A DNA stretch of 6,877 nucleotides from UBA2450 sp045132035 (lineage in GTDB: Bacteria; Bacillota_I; Bacilli_A; RFN20; CAG-826). Position numbers and translations under genes: made by a program. The stretch is taken from assembly GCA_045132035.1 (NCBI GenBank), contig JBGURM010000037.1:1-6877 (forward strand). Direction: 5' to 3'. This document shows positions 1-6,877 of the stretch, piece by piece. The stretch's first letter is position 1. Every line of letters starts with the position of its first letter. The notes under the pieces were generated by a model. The model was not told where the DNA came from. It saw only the letters and a list, made by a program, of their open reading frames with translations, and did not search any database.

Positions 1-1
1 A

Positions 2-2188
2 TCTATTGGACATACTCTATCTGACATTTCATTAGGCAAGGACTCTTTCGGCTTTAAAGAATTTAATATTAGGTTCATTGTTTGGGATGATGATTTTAAG
101 CTTGAAAATGTTGATTGCGGTATTGCTATTTATAAATCAAGGTTGGTTAGTGGTGTTCTTGAATATAAATCAAAAATTCATAGTGATAATGAGTGGTATG
201 ATTATGGATTATTTGAAAATAAGAGCCTTTCTTTAAGAAAAACTGTCAAAACTATTTATAACAATCCTGATTTTGAAATCGAAGAAAATAGAATCATGCA
301 CTACTTGGGACGTGAAAAAGTGGTGGTTGTCCCTGAAGGTATTGAAGAATTAGAATCATGTTCATTTTGGGACAATCAGTGCATTGAAGAAATAGTACTC
401 CCTAATTCACTCAAGAACATGGGTGGAGATACATTCTACAATTGTAGAAACCTCAGAAAAATAAATATTCCAATGAATGTTAACTTGATGGGCAATAATC
501 CATTTGGTGGATGTCCGCTAGTTGAGATAACTAATGAATCACTAAACTTCATTTATGAGAATGGTGCTCTTTATACAAAAGACAAAGAAACGATGATTTA
601 TTGTTCCATAAAAGGTGATGAAGACACATTTGTCGTTCCTAATACTGTCAAAGTCATCTGTAAGCACACTTTCTTCCTTTGTGATCGCTTTAAAAAGATT
701 ATTCTTCCTGAATCTTTAGAAAAAATGGAAAACAACCCATTCTCAGGGTGCTCTAAACTAGAACTAGAGAATCATTCAAAAGCGTACTTTATTCAAGATG
801 ACGTTATTTATAACGGTTTCAAAACGTCTGTTGTTGGTACACTTAATAAAATCGCCTCTGACAGACTCATTCTTTTAGATGGCATTAAAACTATCAATAG
901 GAATTCATTTTGGAACTGCAAAGGTATAAAAACCATAGTATTTCCTAAATCATTAATAGACATTGGATACAATCCGTTTGTTGGTTGCTCTAATATTCGT
1001 TTTGAATCACACTCTCCAAGGTTTAAAGTCATTGATGATGTTTTGTATAACTTCGACGAATCAAAGATTATTTGCTATCCATCATGGAAAGCGATAGGCC
1101 ACATCAAGTTAAGAGAATCAGTAATAACACTAGAAAGAGGAGCGTTCTCTGGATGCGACAAAATGACCTCTCTTGACCTCCACAATGTCAACATAGTTAA
1201 TAAATCCTGTTTCACAAATTGTTCTTCATTAAAAAGCTTATACTGCAGTGACCTTATAACTTATGTTGGAGAATGGGCTTTTGCGTATTGTTCTTCTTTA
1301 AAAGATGTGTCGGTTAGTAGTGATGCCATTGTTGATAATAATGCGTTTTCAAATTGCCCAGCAAAACTGATTAGAAGAGAAACAAACACTAATTATGTAG
1401 TTGAATCAGAGAACCTTTTTACTTTGAAAAGCATGCAGAAAGCTTATAAGGGATTAATTGATTCCATACTTATTGACCCACCATATAATTCGCACATTGA
1501 TTATATTGGCTACAAAGATTCCGATTATTCAGAAGGCTACATATCCTTTATGAAAGCAAGAATTGAATTGGCATATAAGCTATTAAGTCCAAAAGGGTTC
1601 CTGGTTTTAAATATTGATGAGGGCGAAAGAGATAATTTGTTTAATCTTTTAGTATCTATTTTTGGTAGTGATTTGGTCACCCTTCATAAATGGAAGAAAA
1701 AACATCCTTTCTTTGACGCAAATAGAGTGGTGCTAAATCCAAATAAAGTTCAAACGGATTATGAGTATATAATTATTTGCAGAAAATCATCAGAAGCAAA
1801 GCTTGGTTCATTAAAACAGCCATACATTGATGGCAATAAGCTACTTGAGAAGGATGCGGAAGTTCCGGAGACATTTGATTGTTTTGGAACCACATCATCT
1901 GCCAAAGATGAAATAAATGAGATTTTTGGCTCTAGAGACTATTTCTCTACACCAAAACCAGTGAAGCTAATGAAAGAGTTAGTGAGAGTCACGACTGACA
2001 AGAACTCTATTGTTTTAGATTTCTTCGCTGGTAGTGGTACAGTTGGTCAAGCCATCGATGATCTAAATAGAGAAGATGGTGGGCATAGAACTTTTGTTCT
2101 GATTTCAAATAATGAATCTAACATTTGTAAGAATGTCACACTAAAGAGATTACAGAAGAAAGGGATAGAATTTGTTTTTATCGACTAA
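2..2188 (+). CDS. BspA-type leucine-rich repeat protein fused to a type III Mod-like adenine DNA methyltransferase (5' end missing)
   Basis: The frame is open to the left edge, so the protein starts upstream; 728 residues are visible. The TTG at 143 is merely the first in-frame start-like codon and has no SD. Numbering from that TTG, residues 1-40 plus 47 before them are unassigned. Residues about 42-405 form a BspA-like (LRR_5) array of F-x2-C-x2-L units. Residues about 421-681 form a methyltransferase: motif IV DPPY at 445-448, then a segment typical of Mod proteins (SPKGFLVLNID), TPKP at 603-606, and motif I DFFAGSGT at 626-633. Motif IV before I means the beta class, probably N6-adenine methylation with SAM as donor. 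The target-recognition stretch between the motifs is short for a Mod protein. BspA repeats are usually on surface proteins, so fusion to a DNA enzyme is odd; here the repeats presumably act inside the cell. The HEPN gene follows after 3 nt. Methylase and LRR calls are firm; the biological role is inferred. Confidence 0.9.
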   Translation, partial: SIGHTLSDISLGKDSFGFKEFNIRFIVWDDDFKLENVDCGIAIYKSRLVSGVLEYKSKIHSDNEWYDYGLFENKSLSLRKTVKTIYNNPDFEIEENRIMHYLGREKVVVVPEGIEELESCSFWDNQCIEEIVLPNSLKNMGGDTFYNCRNLRKINIPMNVNLMGNNPFGGCPLVEITNESLNFIYENGALYTKDKETMIYCSIKGDEDTFVVPNTVKVICKHTFFLCDRFKKIILPESLEKMENNPFSGCSKLELENHSKAYFIQDDVIYNGFKTSVVGTLNKIASDRLILLDGIKTINRNSFWNCKGIKTIVFPKSLIDIGYNPFVGCSNIRFESHSPRFKVIDDVLYNFDESKIICYPSWKAIGHIKLRESVITLERGAFSGCDKMTSLDLHNVNIVNKSCFTNCSSLKSLYCSDLITYVGEWAFAYCSSLKDVSVSSDAIVDNNAFSNCPAKLIRRETNTNYVVESENLFTLKSMQKAYKGLIDSILIDPPYNSHIDYIGYKDSDYSEGYISFMKARIELAYKLLSPKGFLVLNIDEGERDNLFNLLVSIFGSDLVTLHKWKKKHPFFDANRVVLNPNKVQTDYEYIIICRKSSEAKLGSLKQPYIDGNKLLEKDAEVPETFDCFGTTSSAKDEINEIFGSRDYFSTPKPVKLMKELVRVTTDKNSIVLDFFAGSGTVGQAIDDLNREDGGHRTFVLISNNESNICKNVTLKRLQKKGIEFVFID
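368..1078 (+). repeat. Three tandem 79-residue (237-bp) leucine-rich super-repeats inside the methyltransferase fusion gene
   Basis: Units lie at about 368-604, 605-841 and 842-1078. Each holds two leucine-rich repeats and then a spacer. Landmarks recur at exactly 79 residues, numbered from the TTG at 143: Phe 98/177/256, Cys 101/180/259, Pro 110/189/268, the Pro of NPF at 120/199/278, and Tyr 144/223/302. The first landmarks recur once more at Phe335/Cys338, after which the array turns into plain 22-23-residue repeats (Phe 335, 357, 380, 402). The DNA of the units has diverged, so the duplications are old although the spacing is kept. Confidence 0.85.
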
Positions 2189-2191
2189 GTT

Positions 2192-3916
2192 ATGAGATTT
2201 GATTTTAAACACAACAAAGATGACGTCATTGAATTCCTAAATAGCACAGCGGATAGTTTTTATAATGGAAAACTAGAATTTGTTGATAGGTCATACGATA
2301 GTAGATATAAAGCAAATTTGCTTGGTGGGACAATCGATGCCGAAAGAACAATAAGAGGAACATTTGGATGTGACCTTTCTTTAGAAACAGCAGATTTTGG
2401 CTTAATTAAAAAAATGTATCCGCATGTTTGCGATATGTTGAGCATCAATTCCCAAGATGATTTACCAAAATTAAGCCAGCTATTAAATTCCCTTAGAGAT
2501 TTAAATGCTCATGCGTTTTTAAGTGACGACGATATGGCTTTTATTAAAAAGGATTTTTCGTTTCTTGAAAGTGAAAAGAAAATGCATGGGTCTCTTATTT
2601 ATTTAAAAGATGGGCGTATAACAATAGCGGGTATTACTTACTTAATTATCAACTTCCTTAGAAGTCAATCAATCGCAACAATGGTTAGAGATGACTTTAT
2701 GGTAGCAGTTGTGTCTAATGGCCAATATGCCATGGATAATGGCGAAAGATTTGTCTCTGAAATCAGTCATGTTGATTTAGAAGTTCCTATTAGAAAGAAT
2801 CAAGCAGACGATATCTTAGGCTCTATTTTTGGCGAATATATCAATCGTTTGATTAAGGATGGTGACAACTTTTCTTTAATCATTGGTAAAGAAACATACC
2901 CAACATTTAAAGTATCTGGCTCGCTGAATAAGAATCGATTAACAATCGAAAGTGGTTCATTAACAAGAACGTATTATTCGAGCAGCTATTCCCTGAAGAT
3001 TGATGATAAGGATAATTTTATTAATTTATCAAATTCTTTGCCTATGATGGCTCTGGTCGATTTCTTATATGAATCTAAAATAGAAAAATTCGATAGAGAA
3101 GCCGTCAACGAAGTTAATAAGGAATTTGAACTTTTTTCTAAAACAAATAAACCAAAGTTCTATGCCGATAAAAAATTATCTTTGCTTTTGTATAAATCTG
3201 CTGCATCAGACTTTAGAATTATCTCATCATTAATGGTAGATGCTTTATCTCGAATCTTCTTATCTCTCGAAAACTTCATTTATAGAACAAGAGGTATCCA
3301 AAGACATAATCGCAGTGGTTCTTACGAATACTCGACTATTGGCAAAGCCCTTAAATACATTGGTGTTCCTGATGAAATTGTCACTGAAGTGAAGTATTTG
3401 AGAAACTTCTGTGCTCACGGATACATGCTCAATGATTATTTATTGTTTAAAGATGATGTTAGACAATTCACTCTTGAATACATTATTGCCACAATTAAAC
3501 AACTATCAGATTATTTAGAAGCAAACGTGAAGGATGTGTATAACAACTTTAAAGAATACAAGCGTGAGTTCCTGATTAATAAAGTAGTAAAAACAAAATA
3601 CAAAGTTGCTATTGCTTATTCTGATGTGGTCATCAATGAATTTCCTAACTATAACAGAATTGAATTATCTAAGAAAAATGGGTTTATTAGTAACTCGTTC
3701 TTTGACATAACTATTTTTAATGAAATAACTGCTTTTGAAATTCAAAAAACTAGAGTTATTGAATTGCTGGTTGAAGATATAAACCAATATTTATATTTCT
3801 TCGAGAATGAAAAAAGCAGAGAGAGGATCGATTACTTCTGTAGCTGTTTTAGATATCGTGTCGCTGATGAAAAGGATTATGGTCTAATTATTGAGATGAC
3901 ATTGAAAAAAGAATGA
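2192..3916 (+). CDS. Putative dual-HEPN ribonuclease, Abi-like, partner of the LRR-methyltransferase
   Basis: A 574-residue soluble protein with two R-x4-H motifs. RDLNAH (residues 102-107) lies in a mostly helical N-terminal region. RNFCAH (404-409) is preceded by a helical stretch (about 335-400) and resembles the RN-x2-AH core of Abi_2-like abortive infection proteins. HEPN domains with this motif are commonly metal-independent RNases that cut tRNA, rRNA or mRNA, and the Arg and His would be catalytic. A strand-rich middle region (about 190-290) and a C-terminal region (about 445-574) are unassigned. No signal peptide or membrane segment is seen. The start lies 3 nt after the methyltransferase stop with no SD at normal distance (the nearest, AAAGGG, is about 27 nt away), so translation probably depends on ribosomes coming from the upstream gene. 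It ends in TGA. The HEPN call rests on motifs and context only; whether both motifs are active is unknown. Confidence 0.7.
   Translation: MRFDFKHNKDDVIEFLNSTADSFYNGKLEFVDRSYDSRYKANLLGGTIDAERTIRGTFGCDLSLETADFGLIKKMYPHVCDMLSINSQDDLPKLSQLLNSLRDLNAHAFLSDDDMAFIKKDFSFLESEKKMHGSLIYLKDGRITIAGITYLIINFLRSQSIATMVRDDFMVAVVSNGQYAMDNGERFVSEISHVDLEVPIRKNQADDILGSIFGEYINRLIKDGDNFSLIIGKETYPTFKVSGSLNKNRLTIESGSLTRTYYSSSYSLKIDDKDNFINLSNSLPMMALVDFLYESKIEKFDREAVNEVNKEFELFSKTNKPKFYADKKLSLLLYKSAASDFRIISSLMVDALSRIFLSLENFIYRTRGIQRHNRSGSYEYSTIGKALKYIGVPDEIVTEVKYLRNFCAHGYMLNDYLLFKDDVRQFTLEYIIATIKQLSDYLEANVKDVYNNFKEYKREFLINKVVKTKYKVAIAYSDVVINEFPNYNRIELSKKNGFISNSFFDITIFNEITAFEIQKTRVIELLVEDINQYLYFFENEKSRERIDYFCSCFRYRVADEKDYGLIIEMTLKKE
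2495..2512 (+). other. Codons of the first HEPN R-x4-H motif (RDLNAH)
   Basis: Residues 102-107 of the downstream partner gene. Arg, then a polar residue, three residues and His follows the HEPN catalytic pattern. The motif is preceded by a leucine-rich helical stretch (LSQLLNSL), as expected for its placement at a helix end. Confidence 0.55.
3401..3418 (+). other. Codons of the second HEPN R-x4-H motif (RNFCAH)
   Basis: Residues 404-409 of the same protein. The RN-x3-H form is the commonest HEPN active-site pattern. The flanking residues (YLRNFCAHGYML) resemble the Abi_2 family core. Confidence 0.7.
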
Positions 3917-3938
3917 AAAAAGCTCCACTTAAGGAGCT
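3916..3938 (-). terminator. Intrinsic terminator of the minus-strand 112-residue gene
   Basis: AGCTCC (3921-3926) pairs with GGAGCT (3933-3938) around a 6-nt loop. Read on the minus strand, the hairpin is followed at once by a run of T (complement of the A run at 3916-3920). It sits just after the minus-strand stop codon. On the plus strand no T run follows, so it should not stop transcripts coming from the HEPN gene efficiently. Confidence 0.8.
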
Positions 3939-3940
3939 CA

Positions 3941-4279
3941 TTACTTGGACATTAAATCGTTTATTTCACCGTTAATGTCATCAATAGAGATGTTAATCCA
4001 CTTGCTCAATTGCTCGAGCTTGGTTGGGTTCATCTCTTTTAATTTGACTGGAGAGAGTAGTGTGAACTTTTCAATCGCTTCTCTAATGATGGAGTGGATG
4101 TAATCACTGATGCGGTTAGCCTCAAACAATTCATCAGCGTACTTTTTCACAACTTCCGCTCTGTAGCCTTTTTCTTCTTTGAAGAATGCAAGGTTGTATA
4201 ACCATCTTACTCTATCAAAGAAGGTACCAAATTCGTGTCTCACGATGGAAACACTGATAGGGTGTTCATAATCGGACAT
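3941..4279 (-). CDS. Hypothetical small protein, 112 residues
   Basis: I do not recognise this protein. The product is charged and predominantly helix-forming, with an aromatic-rich N-terminal third (FGTFFDRVRWLYNLAFF) and a Glu/Lys/Ile-rich rest. It has no obvious signal peptide, cysteine cluster or catalytic motif. It is likely real: ATG start, SD AAAGGAG at 4288-4294 with 8-nt spacing, and an intrinsic terminator right after the stop. It is transcribed alone and converges on the HEPN gene, with 24 nt between the two stops. It could be a small regulator, a cargo gene of the element or an inhibitor of the neighbouring pair; nothing in the sequence decides between these. Confidence 0.75.
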   Translation of the reverse strand: MSDYEHPISVSIVRHEFGTFFDRVRWLYNLAFFKEEKGYRAEVVKKYADELFEANRISDYIHSIIREAIEKFTLLSPVKLKEMNPTKLEQLSKWINISIDDINGEINDLMSK

Positions 4280-4287
4280 AAGTGTTT

Positions 4288-4294
4288 CTCCTTT
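4288..4294 (-). promoter_or_regulatory. Ribosome binding site of the minus-strand 112-residue gene
   Basis: AAAGGAG on the minus strand, 8 nt before the ATG that ends at 4279. It fixes this start codon and supports the ORF as a true gene. Confidence 0.8.
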
Positions 4295-4355
4295 TAATAA
4301 AACTATTATTGGTAACTCTCGTGCTACCCATATTGAACTAATAAGCTAACCATTA

Positions 4356-4454
4356 GTCCTTATGCCCGGTGCTAGTAGTATACATGATTTCTCCTCAATT
4401 TTGAGGATTTTTTTATTTTGGGTTAACGAAACATGCTCGAAACGTCCTTATGCC
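4356..4454 (+). repeat. 11-bp direct repeat GTCCTTATGCC, two copies
   Basis: Copies at 4356-4366 and 4444-4454, 88 bp apart, flank the orphan terminator. Downstream of each copy there is weaker similarity (a GGT...GTAG...CATGA pattern). This could be an old local duplication, a protein-binding site or a remnant of a recombination site; the sequence alone does not tell. Confidence 0.6.
4392..4414 (+). terminator. Intrinsic terminator without a matching plus-strand gene
   Basis: TCCTCAA (4392-4398) pairs with TTGAGGA (4401-4407), giving a stem of up to 7 bp (5 bp with a 6-nt loop is more realistic), followed by seven T. The nearest upstream plus-strand gene ends at 3916. It may stop read-through from the HEPN operon, end a small leader RNA, or act as an attenuator before the recombination module. 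Confidence 0.7.
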
Positions 4455-4455
4455 G

Positions 4456-4463
4456 AAAGGAGG
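4456..4463 (+). promoter_or_regulatory. Ribosome binding site that fixes the HTH/zinc-finger gene start at 4471
   Basis: AAAGGAGG ends 7 nt before the ATG at 4471. The in-frame ATG at 4450 lies upstream of this SD and has no SD of its own, so 4471 is the likely start. Confidence 0.85.
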
Positions 4464-4470
4464 TCGTAGC

Positions 4471-4854
4471 ATGACCGCTGAAGAAAAGAACAAAATCTTA
4501 GAACTTAGAAAGCAAGGACTCTCGTACCGCAAGATTAAAGCTGTTATAAACAGAAGTCTTGATACGCTTCATACAATTGTGAACCAATCTGAAGGTGTTG
4601 CTTATTACACTGATTGTCCGGTTTGTGGCAAAAATATCCCTCATTACAAAAAGAATCTACATAGAGGAAAACAACAAATCTACTGTTCTGAAGTATGCAG
4701 GCAATCTAAAGAAGCAAGAAAAACACAGCCTCGTGTCTGCTTGAATTGTGGGAAGACATTTTTAGCTTGGAAATACGAAAAGACTAAGTTCTGCTGTCAT
4801 GAATGCTACGTCGAACACCGAAATGGCAAAAGATTACAAAACAAGAGTTCATAA
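4471..4854 (+). CDS. Helix-turn-helix protein with two treble-clef zinc fingers, accessory to the recombinase module
   Basis: A 127-residue protein. Residues about 3-37 form a resolvase-like HTH (ELRKQGLSYRKIKAVIN). Two zinc-binding units follow: Cys49/Cys52 with Cys72/Cys76, and Cys90/Cys93 with Cys108/Cys112, each of the C-x2-C...C-x3-C type. Small proteins of this design are often found directly before serine recombinases in Bacillota integrative elements. The role is probably DNA binding at the recombination site or control of the module's transcription; this is inferred from domains and position. An extended start at 4450 would add seven residues (MPKGGRS) but overruns the SD. The 3' end overlaps the following SHOCT-like gene. 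Confidence 0.8.
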   Translation: MTAEEKNKILELRKQGLSYRKIKAVINRSLDTLHTIVNQSEGVAYYTDCPVCGKNIPHYKKNLHRGKQQIYCSEVCRQSKEARKTQPRVCLNCGKTFLAWKYEKTKFCCHECYVEHRNGKRLQNKSS

Positions 4855-4990
4855 CTATTTGATCAGCAGAACCTATTATGAAGACATGCTGAAAAAAGGG
4901 GAGATTTCGCAGGAAGAATTTGATGGAATAAATTCCAAATTATTAGCCAAATACAACCTCTCAAAAAGGAGCATTTTCAATGCTGAATAA
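4823..4990 (+). CDS. SHOCT-like small protein of the recombinase module
   Basis: A 55-residue protein. Its core EDMLKKGEISQEEFDGINSK fits the SHOCT pattern (short helix, L-x-x-G-x-I-(T/S)-x-E-E-(F/Y)). Such proteins are recurrent neighbours of serine recombinases in integrative elements; their function is unclear, perhaps oligomerisation or partner binding. I prefer the ATG at 4823 (MAKDYKTRV) because it gives the usual N-terminal length and only a 32-nt overlap with the zinc-finger gene. The ATG at 4799 would add eight residues. Neither start has a clear SD, so translation is probably coupled to the upstream gene. The recombinase follows after 53 nt. Confidence 0.75.
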   Translation: MAKDYKTRVHNYLISRTYYEDMLKKGEISQEEFDGINSKLLAKYNLSKRSIFNAE

Positions 4991-4999
4991 CTGGATAAG

Positions 5000-5017
5000 T
5001 TCCCTCTATTGAGGGAA
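5000..5017 (+). promoter_or_regulatory. Perfect 7-bp hairpin before the recombinase RBS
   Basis: TTCCCTC (5000-5006) and GAGGGAA (5011-5017) form a perfect inverted repeat with a TATT loop. It lies 9 nt before the recombinase SD and has no T run after it, so it is not a standard terminator. Possible roles are an mRNA stability or processing element, a translational control element, or a dyad operator. Confidence 0.5.
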
Positions 5018-5026
5018 TATATAGGT

Positions 5027-5035
5027 AAGGAGGTG
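5027..5035 (+). promoter_or_regulatory. Ribosome binding site supporting the TTG start of the serine recombinase
   Basis: AAGGAGGTG is a near-perfect match to the 16S rRNA 3' end. GGAGG ends 10 nt before the TTG at 5044. No in-frame ATG lies between, and starting at the next Met (codon 31) would remove the catalytic serine, so the TTG start is well supported. Confidence 0.85.
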
Positions 5036-5043
5036 TATCAAAG

Positions 5044-6348
5044 TTGGACATTATTAAGCTCACAGATTTACCAGAAAATAAGGGCAAACTTAGAGTATGT
5101 GCTTATGCTCGTGTCTCTAAAGAAAAAGAGACCATGCTTCACTCCTTAAATGCTCAGGTTGATTACTACACTAAGTACATCAAGAGCCATAAGGAATGGA
5201 AGCTTGTAGGCATTTATGCTGATGAGGGAATAAGTGGAACTAAGACCGATAGACCTGACTTCAACCGAATGATGGAAGATGCCCATAATGGCAAAATTGA
5301 TTTAATCATCACTAAGAGTGTATCGAGATTCGCTAGAAACCTAGTGATGCTTTTAGCATCTGTTAGAGAACTTAAACGAATTGGAGTTGATGTTTACTTT
5401 GAAGAACAGAATATCCATACGATGTCCTTTGAGGGTGAAATTATGCTCACCGTATTTGCCGCTACAGCCGAAGAAGAAGTAAAGAACATGTCGATGAACA
5501 TGTACTGGCGAATCCAAAAGGATATGGAACGCGGATTAATATGGGGTGGCAATGACCCATTCGGATACCACATCGAAAATAAGCAATACACAGTAGTTCC
5601 TAAAGAGGCGAAAGTGGTGAAAATGATATTTGACCTTTACCAAAGTGGAATGGGTGATACTGCCATAGCTAAGCTACTTAATAAGCAAGGCATTAAACCC
5701 GCTCGAATTAATAGATGGTCAAAGGCCACGGTTAGAAACCTTCTATTAAATATCACATACACAGGTGACCTTATTTTACAAAAAACCTACAGGCCAGTGA
5801 TGTCAAATAAGCGTTATAAGATTAACCGTGATGTTAAGCCTCAATACCATGTTAGTGATAACCACGAGCCAATAGTCAGCAAAGAGCAGTTCCAAGCATG
5901 CTTACTTATTAGAGCAAAGCGAAATGCTGCCTATAAAGAACGCAAACCAGTAAGGTCATATCCTTTTACAAAGATGATTAAATGCGGCTGCTGTGGTTCC
6001 TCTTTCCATCATAAAGTATGCACTTACCAGCCAAAGTGGATGTGCAAGGAAGCTGATAAGATGGGAAAAGACTACTGTACCAATAAAGCCATACCAGAAA
6101 GAGTGCTTTATAAGGTGATCACCGAGGTCCTCGGTTTAGAAGAGTTCGATGAAGCCATTTTTAAAGAAAAGGTTGAAGAAATGGTGGCTTATCCAAACAA
6201 CCTCCTGGTTATTCACTTTAAAGATAAAACAGTAAAAGAAGTGACATGGGTCACACCTTCAAGGAAAGAATCATGGACCCCTGAAATGAAAGAACAAGCA
6301 AGATTAAGAGAAGAAAGGAGACAATTATGCCTACAGTCACAAGAATAG
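5044..6348 (+). CDS. Large serine recombinase (site-specific integrase/excisionase)
   Basis: A 434-residue protein starting at TTG. The resolvase-type catalytic domain covers about 17-160: AYARVS with nucleophile Ser25, DEGISGT (60-66), Arg70 in DRPDF, and KSVSRFARN (91-99) with the catalytic arginines. A recombinase domain follows (about 170-290), then a zinc ribbon with Cys314/Cys317 and Cys334/Cys345. The C-terminal tail is short, so the protein is at the small end for large serine recombinases. Such enzymes cut both strands at attachment sites through a covalent phosphoserine link and integrate or excise mobile elements. It is probably co-transcribed with the HTH/zinc-finger and SHOCT-like genes. 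Its 3' end overlaps the next recombinase by 22 nt. Whether this copy works alone or with its neighbour cannot be read from the sequence. Confidence 0.95.
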   Translation: MDIIKLTDLPENKGKLRVCAYARVSKEKETMLHSLNAQVDYYTKYIKSHKEWKLVGIYADEGISGTKTDRPDFNRMMEDAHNGKIDLIITKSVSRFARNLVMLLASVRELKRIGVDVYFEEQNIHTMSFEGEIMLTVFAATAEEEVKNMSMNMYWRIQKDMERGLIWGGNDPFGYHIENKQYTVVPKEAKVVKMIFDLYQSGMGDTAIAKLLNKQGIKPARINRWSKATVRNLLLNITYTGDLILQKTYRPVMSNKRYKINRDVKPQYHVSDNHEPIVSKEQFQACLLIRAKRNAAYKERKPVRSYPFTKMIKCGCCGSSFHHKVCTYQPKWMCKEADKMGKDYCTNKAIPERVLYKVITEVLGLEEFDEAIFKEKVEEMVAYPNNLLVIHFKDKTVKEVTWVTPSRKESWTPEMKEQARLREERRQLCLQSQE

Positions 6349-6877
6349 AACCTAAGCATAATAAAGTAGTGGCGGAGTTCCCACTTAATGAAAATAAGCT
6401 CTTAAGAGCTGCTGCCTATGCTAGGGTATCAACTGATAGCGATGAGCAGTATACCTCATTCGAAGCACAAGTCAGTTATTACACGCAGCTCATTGAATCG
6501 AACCCTGAATACACATTCGTTAAAGTCTATGCAGATGAGGGTGTATCAGGAACCCTTTTAAAGAAGAGAAAAGGTTTTAATGAGATGTTGGAAGCCGCTA
6601 GAAGACATGAGTTCGACATACTCTTTACTAAGTCCTTGTCTAGATTCGCTAGAAACACAGTGGACAGCATTAGTGCCATACGCGAATTAAAGGAACTAGG
6701 CATTGACATTTATTTCGAAGAGCAAAAGCTACATACCATCAATGCAACTGGTGAGTTAATCATCACAATCCTTAGTGCCTTAGCCCAAGAGGAAAGCAGA
6801 AGTATATCCGAGAACGTCAAATGGGGTATTAGAAAGAGCTTTTCTGATGGGAAGATGATAATGCCATATAAGAGTTT

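Larger units (their letters stand above)
4280..4470. other. Intergenic region between divergent genes, with repeats and an orphan terminator
   Basis: About 190 bp between the minus-strand 112-residue gene and the recombination module. It holds the minus-strand RBS, an inverted repeat ACTAAT/ATTAGT (4337-4342 and 4352-4357), a direct repeat GTCCTTATGCC (4356-4366 and 4444-4454), GTGCTA twice (4321-4326, 4369-4374), a plus-strand terminator at 4392-4414 and the RBS of the next gene. I find no convincing -35/-10 pair on either strand. A minus-strand TATACT (complement of 4377-4382) is the best -10-like hexamer but lacks a good -35. Confidence 0.6.

Overview
The window looks like accessory DNA from a low-GC Bacillota-type bacterium (or a relative such as the Acholeplasma/Izemoplasma side of Bacilli). 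The base composition is AT-rich, Shine-Dalgarno sites are strong (AAAGGAGG, AAGGAGGTG), TGG encodes Trp and TGA is used as a stop, which argues against the Mycoplasma genetic code. No housekeeping or RNA gene is visible, so the host cannot be named more closely.

Left part (about 1-3916, plus strand): two tightly linked genes. The first is open at the left edge. It fuses a BspA-type leucine-rich repeat array (including a 79-residue super-repeat with exact spacing) to a complete beta-class adenine DNA methyltransferase of the type III Mod kind (DPPY, then FAGSGT). The second starts 3 nt later and encodes a 574-residue protein with two R-x4-H motifs (RDLNAH and RNFCAH), the signature of HEPN ribonucleases. 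No Res helicase/nuclease subunit is visible. The pair is the best candidate here for an undescribed defence-like system: a repeat-bearing methyltransferase as sensor or self-marking part, and a dual-HEPN protein as effector. This functional reading is inference; the domain calls come from motifs.

Middle (3917-4450): a convergent, unrecognised 112-residue gene on the minus strand with its own SD and intrinsic terminator. It is followed by about 190 bp of non-coding DNA with an orphan plus-strand terminator, an 11-bp direct repeat and a small inverted repeat.

Right part (4471-6877, plus strand): a site-specific recombination module. In order it has a HTH plus double zinc-finger protein, a SHOCT-like small protein, a complete large serine recombinase (TTG start) and a second, different serine recombinase cut by the right edge. 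Genes in this block overlap or are closely spaced, which suggests one transcript. It marks the window as part of an integrative element, with the methyltransferase-HEPN pair as probable cargo. The cargo is visibly more AT-rich than the recombinase genes.
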